Shown one piece after another: positions 7,815-20,037 of a DNA stretch of 64,000 nt (the stretch's first letter is position 1; the number at the start of each line of letters is the position of its first letter). A program made the position numbers and the translations under genes. Origin of the DNA: Pannonibacter sp. XCT-53 (lineage in GTDB: Bacteria; Pseudomonadota; Alphaproteobacteria; Rhizobiales; Stappiaceae); NCBI RefSeq assembly GCF_009915765.1, contig NZ_JAABLQ010000001.1, forward strand, positions 496,001 to 560,000, in the 5' to 3' direction. The notes under the pieces were generated by a model, which saw nothing but the letters and a program-made list of their open reading frames with translations, had not been told where the DNA came from and searched no databases.

Positions 7815-8084
7815 TTACGGGCAGACGACGCGGTACGGACGGCCGTAGCGGTCGTAGGCGACGCAGTTCTTCGGCGTGGTGGCCGAGCCGACGATGGCAC
7901 CGCCGGCGCCGCCGATCACGCCGCCGACCACGGCACCACCGACATCGCCGGTTGCGGCCGCGCCGATGATCGCACCGGTTGCCGCGCCCAGGCCGCCGCC
8001 GACGAGCGCGCGGTCGCGCTGGCTGTCGGACTGGCATGCCGCCAGCGCGAGGCCAGCAACGGCAAGGACTACATACTTCTTCAT
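7815..8084 (-). CDS. Glycine-zipper lipoprotein, copy B
   Basis: An 89-residue paralogue of the downstream gene. The start at 8084 (MKKYVVLAVAGLALAACQS) gives a clean lipoprotein signal with lipobox LAAC; longer in-frame extensions upstream lack a signal and run into pgi, so they are rejected. Residues 21-70 carry the [20 protein letters not shown] motif and a GG-rich zipper; the C-terminus has NCVAYDRYGRPYRVVCP with paired Cys as in copy A. It lies first of the two in the direction of transcription, with a conspicuous palindrome and direct repeats 57-101 bases upstream. Confidence 0.8.
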   Translation of the reverse strand: MKKYVVLAVAGLALAACQSDSQRDRALVGGGLGAATGAIIGAAATGDVGGAVVGGVIGGAGGAIVGSATTPKNCVAYDRYGRPYRVVCP

Positions 8085-8140
8085 CACGGGTCTCCCTAAG
8101 CGTGCGGACGGGGCAATACACTCCCGCAGCCAATGCCCTA

Positions 8141-8168
8141 GGCGATAATAGGCTAACTTGGCGATAAT
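8141..8168 (-). repeat. Direct repeat GGCGATAAT, two copies
   Basis: GGCGATAAT occurs at 8141-8149 and 8160-8168, 19 bases apart, in the upstream region of the lipoprotein pair. The spacing (about two helical turns) suggests a possible regulator site. Confidence 0.4.
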
Positions 8169-8171
8169 GCG

Positions 8172-8185
8172 GTGATTTAAATCAC
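8172..8185 (-). promoter_or_regulatory. CRP/FNR-type palindrome GTGATTTAAATCAC
   Basis: A perfect 14-base palindrome with GTGA-N6-TCAC spacing, as bound by CRP/FNR-family regulators. It lies 88 bases upstream of the lipoprotein pair and 96 bases past the end of pgi. Confidence 0.5.
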
Positions 8186-8280
8186 GACCCGGAACGCAGG
8201 CGGGCCCGGATTTGTTCCAGGCCCGCGAGGCTGCCGGCAGGTTGGAGGCCTGCCCGGTCCGGACTGGTCCGTGGCGCCGC

Positions 8281-9906
8281 TCAGACGTTGCGCAGGGCCG
8301 CCAGAAGACCGCGCGTGGAGCTGTCCTTGGCCGAGGCGTCGGCCTCGCCGCGCACCATCGGCAACAGCGCCGTGGCCAGTTCCTTGCCCAGTTCCACGCC
8401 CCACTGGTCAAAGGAGTTGATGCCCCAGATGACACCCTCGACGAAGACCCGGTGCTCGTAGAGCGCGATCAGCCGGCCAAGGGCAAAGGGCGTCAGCTGG
8501 TCATGCACGATGGTCAGGGACGGCCGGTCGCCGGGGAAGACCTTGTGCGGGACCAGTCGCTCGATCTCCTCCGGATCAAGGCCGGTGGCCGCGAGCTGTG
8601 CCCGCGCCTCTGCCTCCGTGCGCCCCAGCATCAGGGCCTCGGACTGCGCCAGGCAGTTGGCCACCAGCATCTCGTGATGATGGGCGAGATCCGATTCGTG
8701 CCCCTGTGCGGCGACGATGAACTCGCAAGGAATGACCGTCGTGCCCTGGTGCAGCAGCTGGTAGAAGGCATGCTGGCCGTTCGTGCCGGGCTCGCCCCAG
8801 ACCAGCGGGCCGGTCTCGACGGCCACCGGTGCGCCGTCGAGGGTCACGCCCTTGCCGTTTGATTCCATGTCGAGCTGCTGCAGGTAGGCCGGCAGCCGCG
8901 ACAGCCGCTGGTCATAGGGCAGCACCGCGCGGGCGGCATGGCCAAGCGCGTTGCGGTTCCAGACACCGACCAGTCCCATCAGCACCGGCAGGTTGTCCTC
9001 CAGCGGCGCGGTCCGGAAGTGCCGGTCCATGTCATGCGCACCCTCGAGGAATTCGGCAAAGGCGTCGGGGCCGATGGCGATCATCAGCGGCAGGCCGATG
9101 GCGGACCAGACCGAGTAGCGCCCGCCGACCCAGTCCCAGAAGCCGAAGACGCGCGAGGGCTCGATGCCGAAGGCCGCCACCTTGTCGATGGCCGTCGAGA
9201 CGGCCGCGAAATGATCACCGACCGCGCGTTCTCCCAGGGCATTCGCCACCCAGAGCCGCGCCGAGCGGGCATTGGTCATGGTCTCGATGGTGGTGAAGGT
9301 CTTGGACGCGACGATGAACAGCGTCGTTTCCGGGTCGAGGCTCTTCAGCGTGTCGGCGAGATGGGCGCCGTCGACATTGGAGACATAGTGCAGCCGCGGG
9401 CCGTCGTGATAGGGCGCCAGCGCCAGCGTCGTCATGACCGGCCCGAGGTCCGAGCCGCCGATGCCGATGTTGACGACGTCGGTGAAGGCCTTGCCGGTCG
9501 CACCGGTGATCTCGCCGGCCCGGAGGCCCTCGGCGAAGTCGCCGAGGGCTGCCAGCACCTCGCGCACATCGGGCATCACGTCATCGCCATCGACGATCAC
9601 CGGATCGTCGGAGAGGTTGCGCAGGGCGGTGTGAAGCACGGCGCGCTTTTCGGTGGCGTTGATCTTCTCGCCCGCAAACATCGCATCGCGGCGCGCCTCG
9701 ACGCCGGCGGCCCGCGCCAGGTTGCACAGCAGCGCCAGGGTCTCGGCCGTGAGGCGGCACTTGGAAAAATCGATCAGGAGATCGTTGTGCGCCCGGCTCA
9801 GCCGGCCGAAGCGCTCCGGGTCGGCAGCAAAGAGCTGCCGCAGGCTGGTGCCCTTGAGGGCCTCGGCGTGGGACTTCAGCGACTGCCAGTGGTCAGCGGT
9901 GAACAT
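8281..9906 (-). CDS. pgi: Glucose-6-phosphate isomerase
   Basis: A 541-residue enzyme interconverting glucose 6-phosphate and fructose 6-phosphate. Both family signatures are visible: [17 protein letters not shown] and [14 protein letters not shown]. Others include [22 protein letters not shown] and the catalytic region around SNGKGV. Length is standard. CAGGAG precedes the ATG. It stands alone rather than in an operon. In this organism it would connect fructose uptake (frc genes 10 kb away) to glucose 6-phosphate and the Entner-Doudoroff enzymes encoded in the same window. Confidence 0.97.
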   Translation of the reverse strand: MFTADHWQSLKSHAEALKGTSLRQLFAADPERFGRLSRAHNDLLIDFSKCRLTAETLALLCNLARAAGVEARRDAMFAGEKINATEKRAVLHTALRNLSDDPVIVDGDDVMPDVREVLAALGDFAEGLRAGEITGATGKAFTDVVNIGIGGSDLGPVMTTLALAPYHDGPRLHYVSNVDGAHLADTLKSLDPETTLFIVASKTFTTIETMTNARSARLWVANALGERAVGDHFAAVSTAIDKVAAFGIEPSRVFGFWDWVGGRYSVWSAIGLPLMIAIGPDAFAEFLEGAHDMDRHFRTAPLEDNLPVLMGLVGVWNRNALGHAARAVLPYDQRLSRLPAYLQQLDMESNGKGVTLDGAPVAVETGPLVWGEPGTNGQHAFYQLLHQGTTVIPCEFIVAAQGHESDLAHHHEMLVANCLAQSEALMLGRTEAEARAQLAATGLDPEEIERLVPHKVFPGDRPSLTIVHDQLTPFALGRLIALYEHRVFVEGVIWGINSFDQWGVELGKELATALLPMVRGEADASAKDSSTRGLLAALRNV

Positions 9907-9919
9907 GCGAGCTCCTGAA

Positions 9920-9933
9920 CCGATTTAAATCAA
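9920..9933 (-). promoter_or_regulatory. FNR/CRP-like site before pgi
   Basis: On the minus strand this reads TTGATTTAAATCGG, close to the TTGAT-N4-ATCAA FNR consensus and sharing GATTTAAATC with the palindrome at 8172-8185. It lies 14-27 bases upstream of the pgi ATG, overlapping the ribosome-site and promoter area, which would suit repression. Confidence 0.35.
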
Positions 9934-10034
9934 CATCCGGCCGTTGTGCGGCGCGACGATGGGATAGCACAGGCCGGAGCGGTTGGGCAGGTCGAATCCG
10001 GCCTTCTGCGGCCGCAAGGGCCGCATTGCCCCGA

Positions 10035-10628
10035 TCAGGACAGCTTGCGCACGAACTCCGTCAGGATGACGATGCGCTGGTCGTTGACGCGGCCCTCGAT
10101 CTGATCCGGGTTGTCCGGAACCAGCGAGATGTTGCGCACGGCCGTCCCGCGCTTGGCGGTGAAGTTCGCGCCCCTGACTTTCAGATCCTTGATCAGCGTG
10201 ACGGTGTCGCCGGCGTTGAGCACCGCGCCGAACGTGTCCCGGTGCAGCACCGGCGCAGCGCCATCAGGCTCCGCGTCGGCCGTGGCCCGCACCCAGGCCA
10301 TCGTCGGCTCGTCGAGATAGAGCTGCTCGAGGAGATCCTGCGCCCAGGCCTCCGTGTCCAGCTGCTCCAGCTGGCGCCAGGCGACGACCTGCACAGCCGG
10401 CACCGGGCTCCACGCGCTCTCGCTCAGGCAGTGCCAGCGGTGATCCGGCTCGGCAATGCCGTCGAGGGCCTCGCGGCAGGTCCGGCAGGCGAGGATGGTC
10501 TCGTCAGCGCTGTCGCCCGGCCGGGGCGCGACCGCGGAGGCGGCGAGTTCCGCCGTTGCGCCGCACAGTTCGCAGCAGCCACCGGCGCGCGTGATGAGGA
10601 GGTCGCGTTCGGCGGCCGAGAGTGGCAT
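10035..10628 (-). CDS. PhnA/YjdM-family zinc-ribbon protein
   Basis: A 197-residue protein. The N-terminus is a PhnA-type zinc ribbon (CCELCG and CRTCREAL, a CX2C...CX2C pair). The C-terminal ~70 residues form the PhnA domain (LNAGDTVTLIKDLKVRGANFTAKRGTAVRNI and IEGRVNDQRIVILTEFVRK). A central segment of about 75 residues links them, making it longer than the ~110-residue YjdM/PhnA. Despite the name, PhnA-family proteins are not established phosphonate-degrading enzymes; the role is unknown. It is a single gene, divergent from the rhodanese gene. Confidence 0.85.
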   Translation of the reverse strand: MPLSAAERDLLITRAGGCCELCGATAELAASAVAPRPGDSADETILACRTCREALDGIAEPDHRWHCLSESAWSPVPAVQVVAWRQLEQLDTEAWAQDLLEQLYLDEPTMAWVRATADAEPDGAAPVLHRDTFGAVLNAGDTVTLIKDLKVRGANFTAKRGTAVRNISLVPDNPDQIEGRVNDQRIVILTEFVRKLS

Positions 10629-10770
10629 GGTTGGGCTCCGGTTGGGGTCTGCCGTCCCTTACGCCATTTGCGCGGCGCGAGATAGGCCCAATTGCCGGCT
10701 GCTGGCCGCCGTCTGCTTGCAGCGACGCGGCAGGAGACAGGATCAGCGAGGTCACAGAAGGAGCCGCGGC

Positions 10771-11169
10771 ATGCCGCAGACGATCACACGGGGAATAGAA
10801 ACGCTGCTGGCGGAGGCCAATGCCCGGGTTCCGGCGATCAGCGCCGAGGCGGCGAAGGACCTTCTGACGCGGGACGACCATGTCTTTGTCGACCTGCGTG
10901 ATCCGCGCGAGCTGGAGCGCGAGGGACGTATCCCGGGCGCCTTCCATTGCCCGAGAGGCATGCTGGAGTTCTGGATCGACCCGGCCAGTCCCTATCACAA
11001 GCCGGTCTTTGCCGCGGACAGGACCTTCGTCTTCTTTTGTGCCGGCGGCTGGCGCTCGGCGCTTGCCGGGGTCACGGCGCTCGACATGGGCCTGAAGCCG
11101 GTCGTGCATCTGGAGGGCGGCTTCGGAGCCTGGGTCAAGGCCGGAGGCCCGGTGGACCGGCCCGCGTGA
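10771..11169 (+). CDS. Single-domain rhodanese-like protein
   Basis: A 132-residue rhodanese domain protein. HVFVDLRDPRELEREGRIPGAFHCPRGML is the CH2A-type region (seen in part from residue 30), and the active loop CAGGWRS carries the probable catalytic Cys. The end HLEGGFGAWVKAGGPV is typical. The start at 10771 has AGAAGGAGCC just upstream; the longer frame would run through the PhnA promoter. Family members transfer sulfane sulfur or act in stress; the substrate cannot be told. Confidence 0.9.
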   Translation: MPQTITRGIETLLAEANARVPAISAEAAKDLLTRDDHVFVDLRDPRELEREGRIPGAFHCPRGMLEFWIDPASPYHKPVFAADRTFVFFCAGGWRSALAGVTALDMGLKPVVHLEGGFGAWVKAGGPVDRPA

Positions 11170-11202
11170 GGCGCGCCGGTCCGCAGTGTCTGGTCAGGCC
11201 GC

Positions 11203-12150
11203 TCAGGCCGCCGGGGTCTGGGTGTAGAGCCACACGCAGTAGGCGACATAGATCAGCACGAAGCCGGCGCCGATGCTGCGGGAGATGCTGCGGAACGCAA
11301 GCATCGCCACCACCAGCAACAAGGTGACGGCCAGCATGACCGGGATGTCGAAGCTGGTCATCGTCGGCGCGATCGACAGCGGCTTGAGCAGCGAGGCGAC
11401 ACCGAGAATGCCCAGGATGTTGTAGATGTTCGAGCCGACGACGTTGCCGATCGCGATCTCGGAATGCTTGCGGAAGGCCGCGATCACCGAGGTCGCAAGC
11501 TCCGGCAGGCTGGTGCCGACCGCGACAATGGTCAGGCCGATCACCGCCTCGGAAACGCCGATGGCACGGGCGATCGTGGTGGCCGAGCCGATCAGGTAGT
11601 CCGCGCCGAGGATCAGCAGGACCAGGCCACCGATGATGTAGGCGGCCTGCTGCCAGACCGGCATGTTCGCCTGCTGCTGCGTCTCGTCTTGGTCTTCGGG
11701 GGACGTCTTGCTGTTGACCGCCGCATAGGCAACATAAGCCACCAGCAGGGCCACCATGACGCCACCGGCCAGACGGTCGATGATGCCCATGTAGCCCAGA
11801 CCCAGCATCAGCACGGCCACAGCCAGCATGACGTAGAGGTCGCGCCGGATCCCGGCGATCATCGTCGGGATGGGGCTGATCAGGGCTGCAAGGCCCAGGA
11901 TGAAGAGGATGTTGGCGGTGTTCGAGCCGACGACGTTGCCGACGGCGATATCAGCCGAGCCCTCGAAGGCCGCCTTGATGGACACGACCAGTTCCGGTGT
12001 CGATGTGCCGAACCCGACAACGGTCAGGCCGATGATCAGGGGAGACATCCCGATCTTGGCCGCCAGGGCGACCGCACCGCGAACGAGGGCCTCGCCGCCT
12101 GCAAACAGCAGCGCGAGGCCAATTATCAAAAACAGGATTTCCATCAGCAT
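11203..12150 (-). CDS. Calcium/sodium antiporter, CaCA family (YrbG type)
   Basis: A 315-residue inner-membrane protein with about 10 hydrophobic helices in two inverted halves. Each half has the alpha-repeat: VGFGTSTPELVVSI with GNVVGSNTANILFILG, and VAVGTSLPELATSVIAAF with GNVVGSNIYNILGILG. The Glu of each PEL motif is an ion-binding residue. A hydrophilic loop at about 140-165 (SPEDQDETQQQ) separates the halves. Predicted to exchange Ca2+ for Na+ or H+. ATG at 12150 or at 12144 are both possible; GGGGCA precedes them. Confidence 0.92.
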   Translation of the reverse strand: MLMEILFLIIGLALLFAGGEALVRGAVALAAKIGMSPLIIGLTVVGFGTSTPELVVSIKAAFEGSADIAVGNVVGSNTANILFILGLAALISPIPTMIAGIRRDLYVMLAVAVLMLGLGYMGIIDRLAGGVMVALLVAYVAYAAVNSKTSPEDQDETQQQANMPVWQQAAYIIGGLVLLILGADYLIGSATTIARAIGVSEAVIGLTIVAVGTSLPELATSVIAAFRKHSEIAIGNVVGSNIYNILGILGVASLLKPLSIAPTMTSFDIPVMLAVTLLLVVAMLAFRSISRSIGAGFVLIYVAYCVWLYTQTPAA

Positions 12151-12362
12151 AGTTGTTGTGCCCCTTGCGCGCCCGCTTGCAGATCCGTCCCAGTCCGAAG
12201 TGGCTGCGTTTGAAAACCTGCAAAAGACGGCATGCCCAGAGCCTGCCGGTCTTTCAGCGTCAGTCCGGTCGTTGCGACCCGGCCATCGGGACCCGATACG
12301 CGAAACTGCTTAGCGGGTCCGTGCGAACTTGGGAGCCAATTGCCGTCTGTTCAAGACACGCT

Positions 12363-12387
12363 GGCGAAAATGCAGATGTTTTTCGCC
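12363..12387. other. Hairpin downstream of eda
   Basis: GGCGAAAA pairs with TTTTCGCC around a 9-base loop, just beyond the eda stop codon at 12399. There is no external T-run, so it is a weak terminator candidate. Confidence 0.35.
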
Positions 12388-12398
12388 GCAAACCCGGT

Positions 12399-13037
12399 TC
12401 AGCGCGCCAGGCTGGCTGCCTCGCGGGCGCGGGCCTCGATGCCCGACCAGTCCTCGGAGGCAATTGCCTTGGCATCGGCGATCCACGAGCCGCCGACGCA
12501 GAGCACGTTCGGCAGGGACAGGTAGGTCGGCGCCTTCTCGAGGCTGATGCCGCCGGTCGGGCAGAACTTGACCTGCGACAGGGGCGAGGACAGCGACTTG
12601 AGATAGGCGGCCCCACCGGCCTGTTCGGCCGGGAAGAACTTGAGGCGCAGGTAGCCCCGCTCGATCAGGGCCATCACCTCGGAGGCGGTGGCAGCGCCGG
12701 GCAGGAGCGGCACGTCATGATCGGCGGCAGCGTCCAGGAGCTTCGGCGTCGCGCCGGGGGAGACGATGAAACGCGAACCGGCCTTCACCGCCGCTTCGTA
12801 CTGACCCGCGTCGAGCACGGTGCCGGCGCCCGGGATCGCGCCTTCGACATGGTCGGCGACGGCACGGATGGCTTCCAGCGCGCGCGGCGTGCGCAGGGTG
12901 ATCTCGATCGCCGGCAGGCCGCCGCGCACCAGGGCCTGGGCCATCGGAACGGCGCTTTTCGGATCGTCCACGATCAGCACCGGGATGACGGGGGCTGCAA
13001 GCATCACGGCTTCGATGCGGGCGGTATCCTGAGCCAT
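12399..13037 (-). CDS. eda: 2-dehydro-3-deoxy-phosphogluconate aldolase
   Basis: A 212-residue class I aldolase splitting KDPG into pyruvate and glyceraldehyde 3-phosphate, the last Entner-Doudoroff step. Catalytic features seen: [11 protein letters not shown] (Glu and Arg), [20 protein letters not shown], the Schiff-base Lys in [13 protein letters not shown], and FCPTGGIS. The ATG at 13037 with AAAGGAAC upstream gives the usual length; a longer in-frame extension is Arg-rich and unlikely. It is third in the zwf, edd, eda series on one strand. Confidence 0.95.
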   Translation of the reverse strand: MAQDTARIEAVMLAAPVIPVLIVDDPKSAVPMAQALVRGGLPAIEITLRTPRALEAIRAVADHVEGAIPGAGTVLDAGQYEAAVKAGSRFIVSPGATPKLLDAAADHDVPLLPGAATASEVMALIERGYLRLKFFPAEQAGGAAYLKSLSSPLSQVKFCPTGGISLEKAPTYLSLPNVLCVGGSWIADAKAIASEDWSGIEARAREAASLAR

Positions 13038-13147
13038 TCCAAAGGTTCCTTTCACTTGCGTCACGTGCGCGGACTGGGGTCTGCGGACCATCGTCCGGGA
13101 CCGGGGACGCGCGACGGGGTCTGTGGCCGCGGGTCCGGTCAAGGGGA

Positions 13148-13169
13148 CCGGCCCGCTCCTGCGGGCCGG
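13148..13169. other. GC hairpin between edd and eda
   Basis: A 9-bp stem CCGGCCCGC/GCGGGCCGG with loop TCCT in the 213-base gap after edd. It lacks a T-tract. It could trim or stabilise the transcript between the two genes. Confidence 0.35.
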
Positions 13170-13250
13170 CAGTCTCGTGCCTGTCCTGATCCGGTGCCGC
13201 TGCCCGTGCCTGGTTGCCCGGGCTCGGCCGCCGGATCGCGGCCATCCACC

Positions 13251-15071
<1,821 letters not shown>

Positions 15072-15155
15072 TGACCTCTCCCTCAGGCTGCATCTGTTCC
15101 GGTCCCCAGCCCAGCACCGGCATCCAGACCGCGCGATTGCGCGAAACAAGACGTT

Positions 15156-15173
15156 GGATTCAATCGATTTAAT
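15156..15173 (-). promoter_or_regulatory. Shared TTCAATCGATT operator upstream of edd
   Basis: GGATTCAATCGATTTAAT on the plus strand; 15 bases are identical to the site before the SMP-30 gene and it is related to the site before zwf. Palindromic around the central CG. Proposed LacI-type operator. Confidence 0.5.
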
Positions 15174-15252
15174 GTTCACCCGGGAAATGGGCCCCGCAGG
15201 GCCCGGATCCAGGGGCCGGCTGCCGCGCGCCGCAGCAGCCGGAAGGTGCCTG

Positions 15253-16725
<1,473 letters not shown>

Positions 16726-16770
16726 CAGCCAGATCTCCCGGAAACTGCGGCCCGAAGCGGCCGCCGGCAA

Positions 16771-16787
16771 TTTTCAATCGTTTTAAT
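16771..16787 (-). promoter_or_regulatory. TTCAATCGTTTTAAT operator-like site upstream of zwf
   Basis: Shares TTCAATCG-TTTAAT-type bases with the edd site, with one change at the palindrome centre. It is located where a promoter for zwf would lie. Confidence 0.45.
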
Positions 16788-16843
16788 AAGGGAAGAGGTT
16801 CTTTTGTGCAATGCCGAAGGGAGATTTCTTCCCTTAGGGCAGA

Positions 16844-16871
16844 AGCCCCCGGACCAGTCGGGCCGAGGGCT
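16844..16871 (-). terminator. Possible terminator downstream of the frc operon
   Basis: On the minus strand AGCCCTCGG pairs with CCGGGGGCT (one G-U pair) around a 10-base loop, followed by TTCTG. It lies about 110 bases beyond the ATPase gene and before the zwf promoter. Confidence 0.4.
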
Positions 16872-16950
16872 GCGCCACCCGGGTCGAAAGGGCGGGGCCC
16901 CTCTGGTCCCGCCCCGGCTTTCCCCCTTCAGTCCCCCGCTCAGGTTTCCC

Positions 16951-16989
16951 CACTCAGGCTGCCCACTTAGGCTGCCCACTTAGGCTGCG
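16951..16989 (-). repeat. Three 13-base tandem units across the end of the ATPase gene
   Basis: CACTCAGGCTGCC, CACTTAGGCTGCC and CACTTAGGCTGCG follow each other without gaps. The TAA stop of the ABC ATPase gene (16980-16982) lies inside the unit next to the gene. Units are not a multiple of three, so slippage could change the C-terminus. Confidence 0.85.
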
Positions 16990-17774
16990 AGGTCCCGCGG
17001 AGGCTCCTTCGCGCCCGTCATGATGGCCACCGCATCCGACATCGAGAAGTCGCCCGGCCGGATGACGCAGGCCCGACGGCCGAGGCGGTGGATGTGGATC
17101 CTGTCCGCGACCTCGAACACATGCGGCATGTTGTGGCTGATCAGCACGATGGGCAAGCCCCTGGCGCGCACGTCGCGGATCAGGTCGAGCACGCGCCGGC
17201 TTTCCTTCACGCCGAGCGCTGCCGTCGGTTCGTCCATGATGACCACCTTGGAGCCGAAGGCGGCGGCCCGGGCAACCGCGATGCCCTGCCGCTGGCCGCC
17301 CGAAAGGGTCTCCACCGCCTGGTTGATGTTCTGGATGGTGAGCAGGCCCAGCTCGCTGAGCTTCTCCCGCGCGATCCGCTCCATCGCCTTGCGGTCGAGT
17401 GCCCGCAGGTACTTGCCCATGAACCCGGGCTTGCGGATCTCGCGGCCCATGAACAGGTTGTCGGCGATCGACAGGGCCGGCGACAGGGCAAGGTTCTGGT
17501 ACACGGTCTCGATGCCGGCCTCCCTTGCCTGCATCGGCGAGCTGAACTGGACCGGCTTGCCCTCCAGACGGATCTCGCCCTCGTCCGGCGTGACCGCGCC
17601 CGAGATCGCCTTGATCAGCGTCGACTTGCCGGCCCCGTTGTCGCCGATGACGGCGAGGATCTCGCCCGGGTAGAGATCGAAGTCGGCATGGTCGAGGGCG
17701 ACGACGCGACCATAGCGCTTGACGAGACCGCGGCCGGTGAGGACCGGGGCGAGGTGAGCGGAAGACTGGCTCAT
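16980..17774 (-). CDS. frcA: Fructose-type sugar ABC transporter ATP-binding protein
   Basis: A 264-residue single-cassette ATPase: Walker A GDNGAGKST, Q-loop YQNLALSPAL, signature LSGGQ, Walker B VVIMDEP with PTAALG, and switch His in LISHNMPH. Unlike RbsA/XylG it has only one cassette, as in FrcA of Sinorhizobium. The ATG at 17774 overlaps the permease stop by 4 bases (ATGA), so it is translationally coupled. It powers uptake of fructose or a related sugar together with the two upstream genes. The tandem repeat at its stop codon is unusual. Confidence 0.92.
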   Translation of the reverse strand: MSQSSAHLAPVLTGRGLVKRYGRVVALDHADFDLYPGEILAVIGDNGAGKSTLIKAISGAVTPDEGEIRLEGKPVQFSSPMQAREAGIETVYQNLALSPALSIADNLFMGREIRKPGFMGKYLRALDRKAMERIAREKLSELGLLTIQNINQAVETLSGGQRQGIAVARAAAFGSKVVIMDEPTAALGVKESRRVLDLIRDVRARGLPIVLISHNMPHVFEVADRIHIHRLGRRACVIRPGDFSMSDAVAIMTGAKEPPRDLAA

Positions 17775-18844
17775 GACGCAACCTTTCTGATCCACTGGTC
17801 GATGGCGACGGCGGCGATGATCAGCGCGCCGATGAGGAGATAGGTCCACTGCGGATCGGTGCCGATCAGGCGCAGGCCGAGGGAGAAGACGCCGACGATC
17901 AGGGCGCCGAAGATCATGCCGAGGATCGAGCCGCGCCCGCCGAAGAGCGAGATGCCGCCGATCACCACAGCGGTGATGGATTCGATGTTGGCGAACTGTC
18001 CGGCGGTGGGCGACACCGAGCCGATGCGGCCGATCAGCGTCCAGCCGGCCAGCGCGCAGATCAGGCCCGCCAGCGTGTAGACCGAGATCCGGATCCGCGA
18101 GACGCGCACGCCGGCCAGTTCTGCGGCGTCCGGGTCATCGCCGATCGCGTAGACATGCCGACCCCAGGCGGTGTGGTTGAGCAGGTAATGGAACAGCAGC
18201 ACCAGCAGGATCATCAGGATCACCCCGTAGGTGAACACCGCGCCGCCGATGTTGATCTTCTCGCCGAAGAACTGAAGGATCGGCGCCTGGGTGGAGATGT
18301 CCTGGCTGCGGATTGTCTCGTTGGCCGAATAGAGGAAATTCGAGGCCAGCACGATCTGCCACATCCCCAGCGTGACGATGAAGGGCGGGAGCCGCATGAT
18401 CGCAACCAGAACGCCGTTGATGAAGCCGCAGAAGGCACCGACGGCCAGGCCGCACAGCACCGCAAGCTCCGCCGGCAGGCCGTAGCGGAAGGTGAACTGG
18501 CCCATCACCACCGACGACAGCACCATGATGGCTCCGACCGACAGGTCGATGCCGGCGGTGAGAACCACCAGCGTCTGGGCGACGCCGACGATGCCGATGA
18601 CCGCGACCTGCTGCAGGATCAGCGTCAGCGAGAAGGGCGTGAAGAACTTGTCGCCGAGGATCAGTCCGAAGATGATGATGGAGGCGGACAGCACGATCAG
18701 CGGCACGCCCGCCGGGGCCGAGTGCAGCGCATGCTGGATCCTGGACAGAAGGCCCCGGTTGTGGCTGTCGAAACTGGCGACTTTGGTCGAGCTGCCCTCC
18801 AGCCCCTTCTCGAAATCCTGCCGCGTGGTTGTTTGTTCGCTCAT
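17771..18844 (-). CDS. frcC: Fructose-type sugar ABC transporter permease
   Basis: A 357-residue CUT2-family permease (RbsC/FrcC type). It has a cytoplasmic N-terminus of about 45 residues, then about 9-10 hydrophobic segments with the family landmarks LTAGIDLSVGAIMVLSSV, LPPFIVTLGMWQI, YAIGDDPDAAELAGVRV (the EAA-like coupling loop) and VIGGISLFGGRGSILGMIFGALIVG. The start at 18844 is preceded by GGGAGGAGAGG. It lies between the binding-protein gene (74 bases upstream) and the ATPase gene (overlapping). Confidence 0.93.
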   Translation of the reverse strand: MSEQTTTRQDFEKGLEGSSTKVASFDSHNRGLLSRIQHALHSAPAGVPLIVLSASIIIFGLILGDKFFTPFSLTLILQQVAVIGIVGVAQTLVVLTAGIDLSVGAIMVLSSVVMGQFTFRYGLPAELAVLCGLAVGAFCGFINGVLVAIMRLPPFIVTLGMWQIVLASNFLYSANETIRSQDISTQAPILQFFGEKINIGGAVFTYGVILMILLVLLFHYLLNHTAWGRHVYAIGDDPDAAELAGVRVSRIRISVYTLAGLICALAGWTLIGRIGSVSPTAGQFANIESITAVVIGGISLFGGRGSILGMIFGALIVGVFSLGLRLIGTDPQWTYLLIGALIIAAVAIDQWIRKVAS

Positions 18845-18918
18845 CCTCTCCTCCCCATTTGGTCGGGGCGCTCCCCCCGCGGCCCTGGCCACGGGGGGAG
18901 CTGGCCCTCAGATCCGGG

Positions 18919-19935
18919 TCAACCCCAGCACTTGTTGAGACCTTCCTTGGTGTCGATCGACGGCACGCCGGCTGCCGGCTTGTCGGTCACCAGGGCAACG
19001 CCGGTGTCGAAGAAGGCCTTGCCTTCGGTCGGCTTCGGCTTGGCGCCGGTGTCGGCGAAGGTCTTGATCGCCTCGATGCCGAGCGAGGCCATCAGCAGCG
19101 GGTACTGCTGCGAGGTCGCGCCGATGACGCCCTCGGCCACGTTCTTGACGCCGGGGCAGCCGCCGTCGACGGAGACGATCAGCACGTCCTTCTCGCGGCC
19201 CACGGCCTTCAGCGCCTCATAGGCACCGGCGGCTGCCGGCTCGTTGATCGTGTAGACCACGTTGATCATCGGATCCTTGGTCAGCAGGTTTTCCATGGCC
19301 TTGCGGCCGCCTTCCTCGTTGCCCGAGGTGACCTCGTTGCCGACGATGCGCGGATCCTTCTCGTCGCCCCACTTGTTCGGATCGACCACGTCGATGCCGA
19401 AGCCGGTGAGGAAGCCCTGGTCGCGCAGCACGTCGACCGACGGCTGGCTGATCGACAGGTCAAGCATGGCGATCCTGGCGTCCTTGGTCTTGTCGCCCAG
19501 GGTTGCCTTGGCCCAGGTGCCGATCAGCTCGCCGGCCTTGAAGTTGTCGGTGGCGAAGGTCATGTCGGCGGCGTCGATCGGCTCCAGCGGCGTGTCGAGG
19601 GCGATGACGAGGATGCCGGCGTCGCGGGCCTGCTTGACGCTGTCAACGATGGCCTTGGTGTCGGACGCGGTGATCAGGATGCCCTTGGCGCCGTCGGCGA
19701 TGCAGGTCTCGATGGCCGCCACCTGGCTCTCATGGTCGCCGTCCACCTTGCCGGCATAGGACTTCAGCGTGATGCCCAGTTCGGCCGCCTTGGCGGTGGC
19801 GCCTTCCTTCATCTTGACGAAGAAGGGATTGGTGTCCGTCTTGGTGATCAGGCAGGCGCTGGTCCCGGCGGCCTGCGCCGGCAGCGCGCCCATGGCGGCG
19901 AGAACGGAACCTGCGAGAAGCATCTTGCGGATCAT
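18919..19935 (-). CDS. frcB: Fructose-type sugar ABC transporter substrate-binding protein
   Basis: A 338-residue periplasmic binding protein of the RbsB/FrcB class. It has a Sec signal peptide of about 22 residues ([22 protein letters not shown]), then [59 protein letters not shown] and [21 protein letters not shown]. The order of genes (ROK regulator, then B, C, A) matches the fructose operon frcR-frcBCA of rhizobia, so fructose (perhaps also ribose or mannose) is the likely substrate. GGGAGGAAAACC lies before the ATG at 19935. Confidence 0.93.
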   Translation of the reverse strand: MIRKMLLAGSVLAAMGALPAQAAGTSACLITKTDTNPFFVKMKEGATAKAAELGITLKSYAGKVDGDHESQVAAIETCIADGAKGILITASDTKAIVDSVKQARDAGILVIALDTPLEPIDAADMTFATDNFKAGELIGTWAKATLGDKTKDARIAMLDLSISQPSVDVLRDQGFLTGFGIDVVDPNKWGDEKDPRIVGNEVTSGNEEGGRKAMENLLTKDPMINVVYTINEPAAAGAYEALKAVGREKDVLIVSVDGGCPGVKNVAEGVIGATSQQYPLLMASLGIEAIKTFADTGAKPKPTEGKAFFDTGVALVTDKPAAGVPSIDTKEGLNKCWG

Positions 19936-20037
19936 TGGTTTTCCTCCCTGGCCGTTGGCAAAAGGTCTCCCGTCCGCAGGCCGACCAGTTGCCTGCAGAT
20001 CGAAGGTCGGCGTGCGGTGCACGCATGTTCGGGCTCC

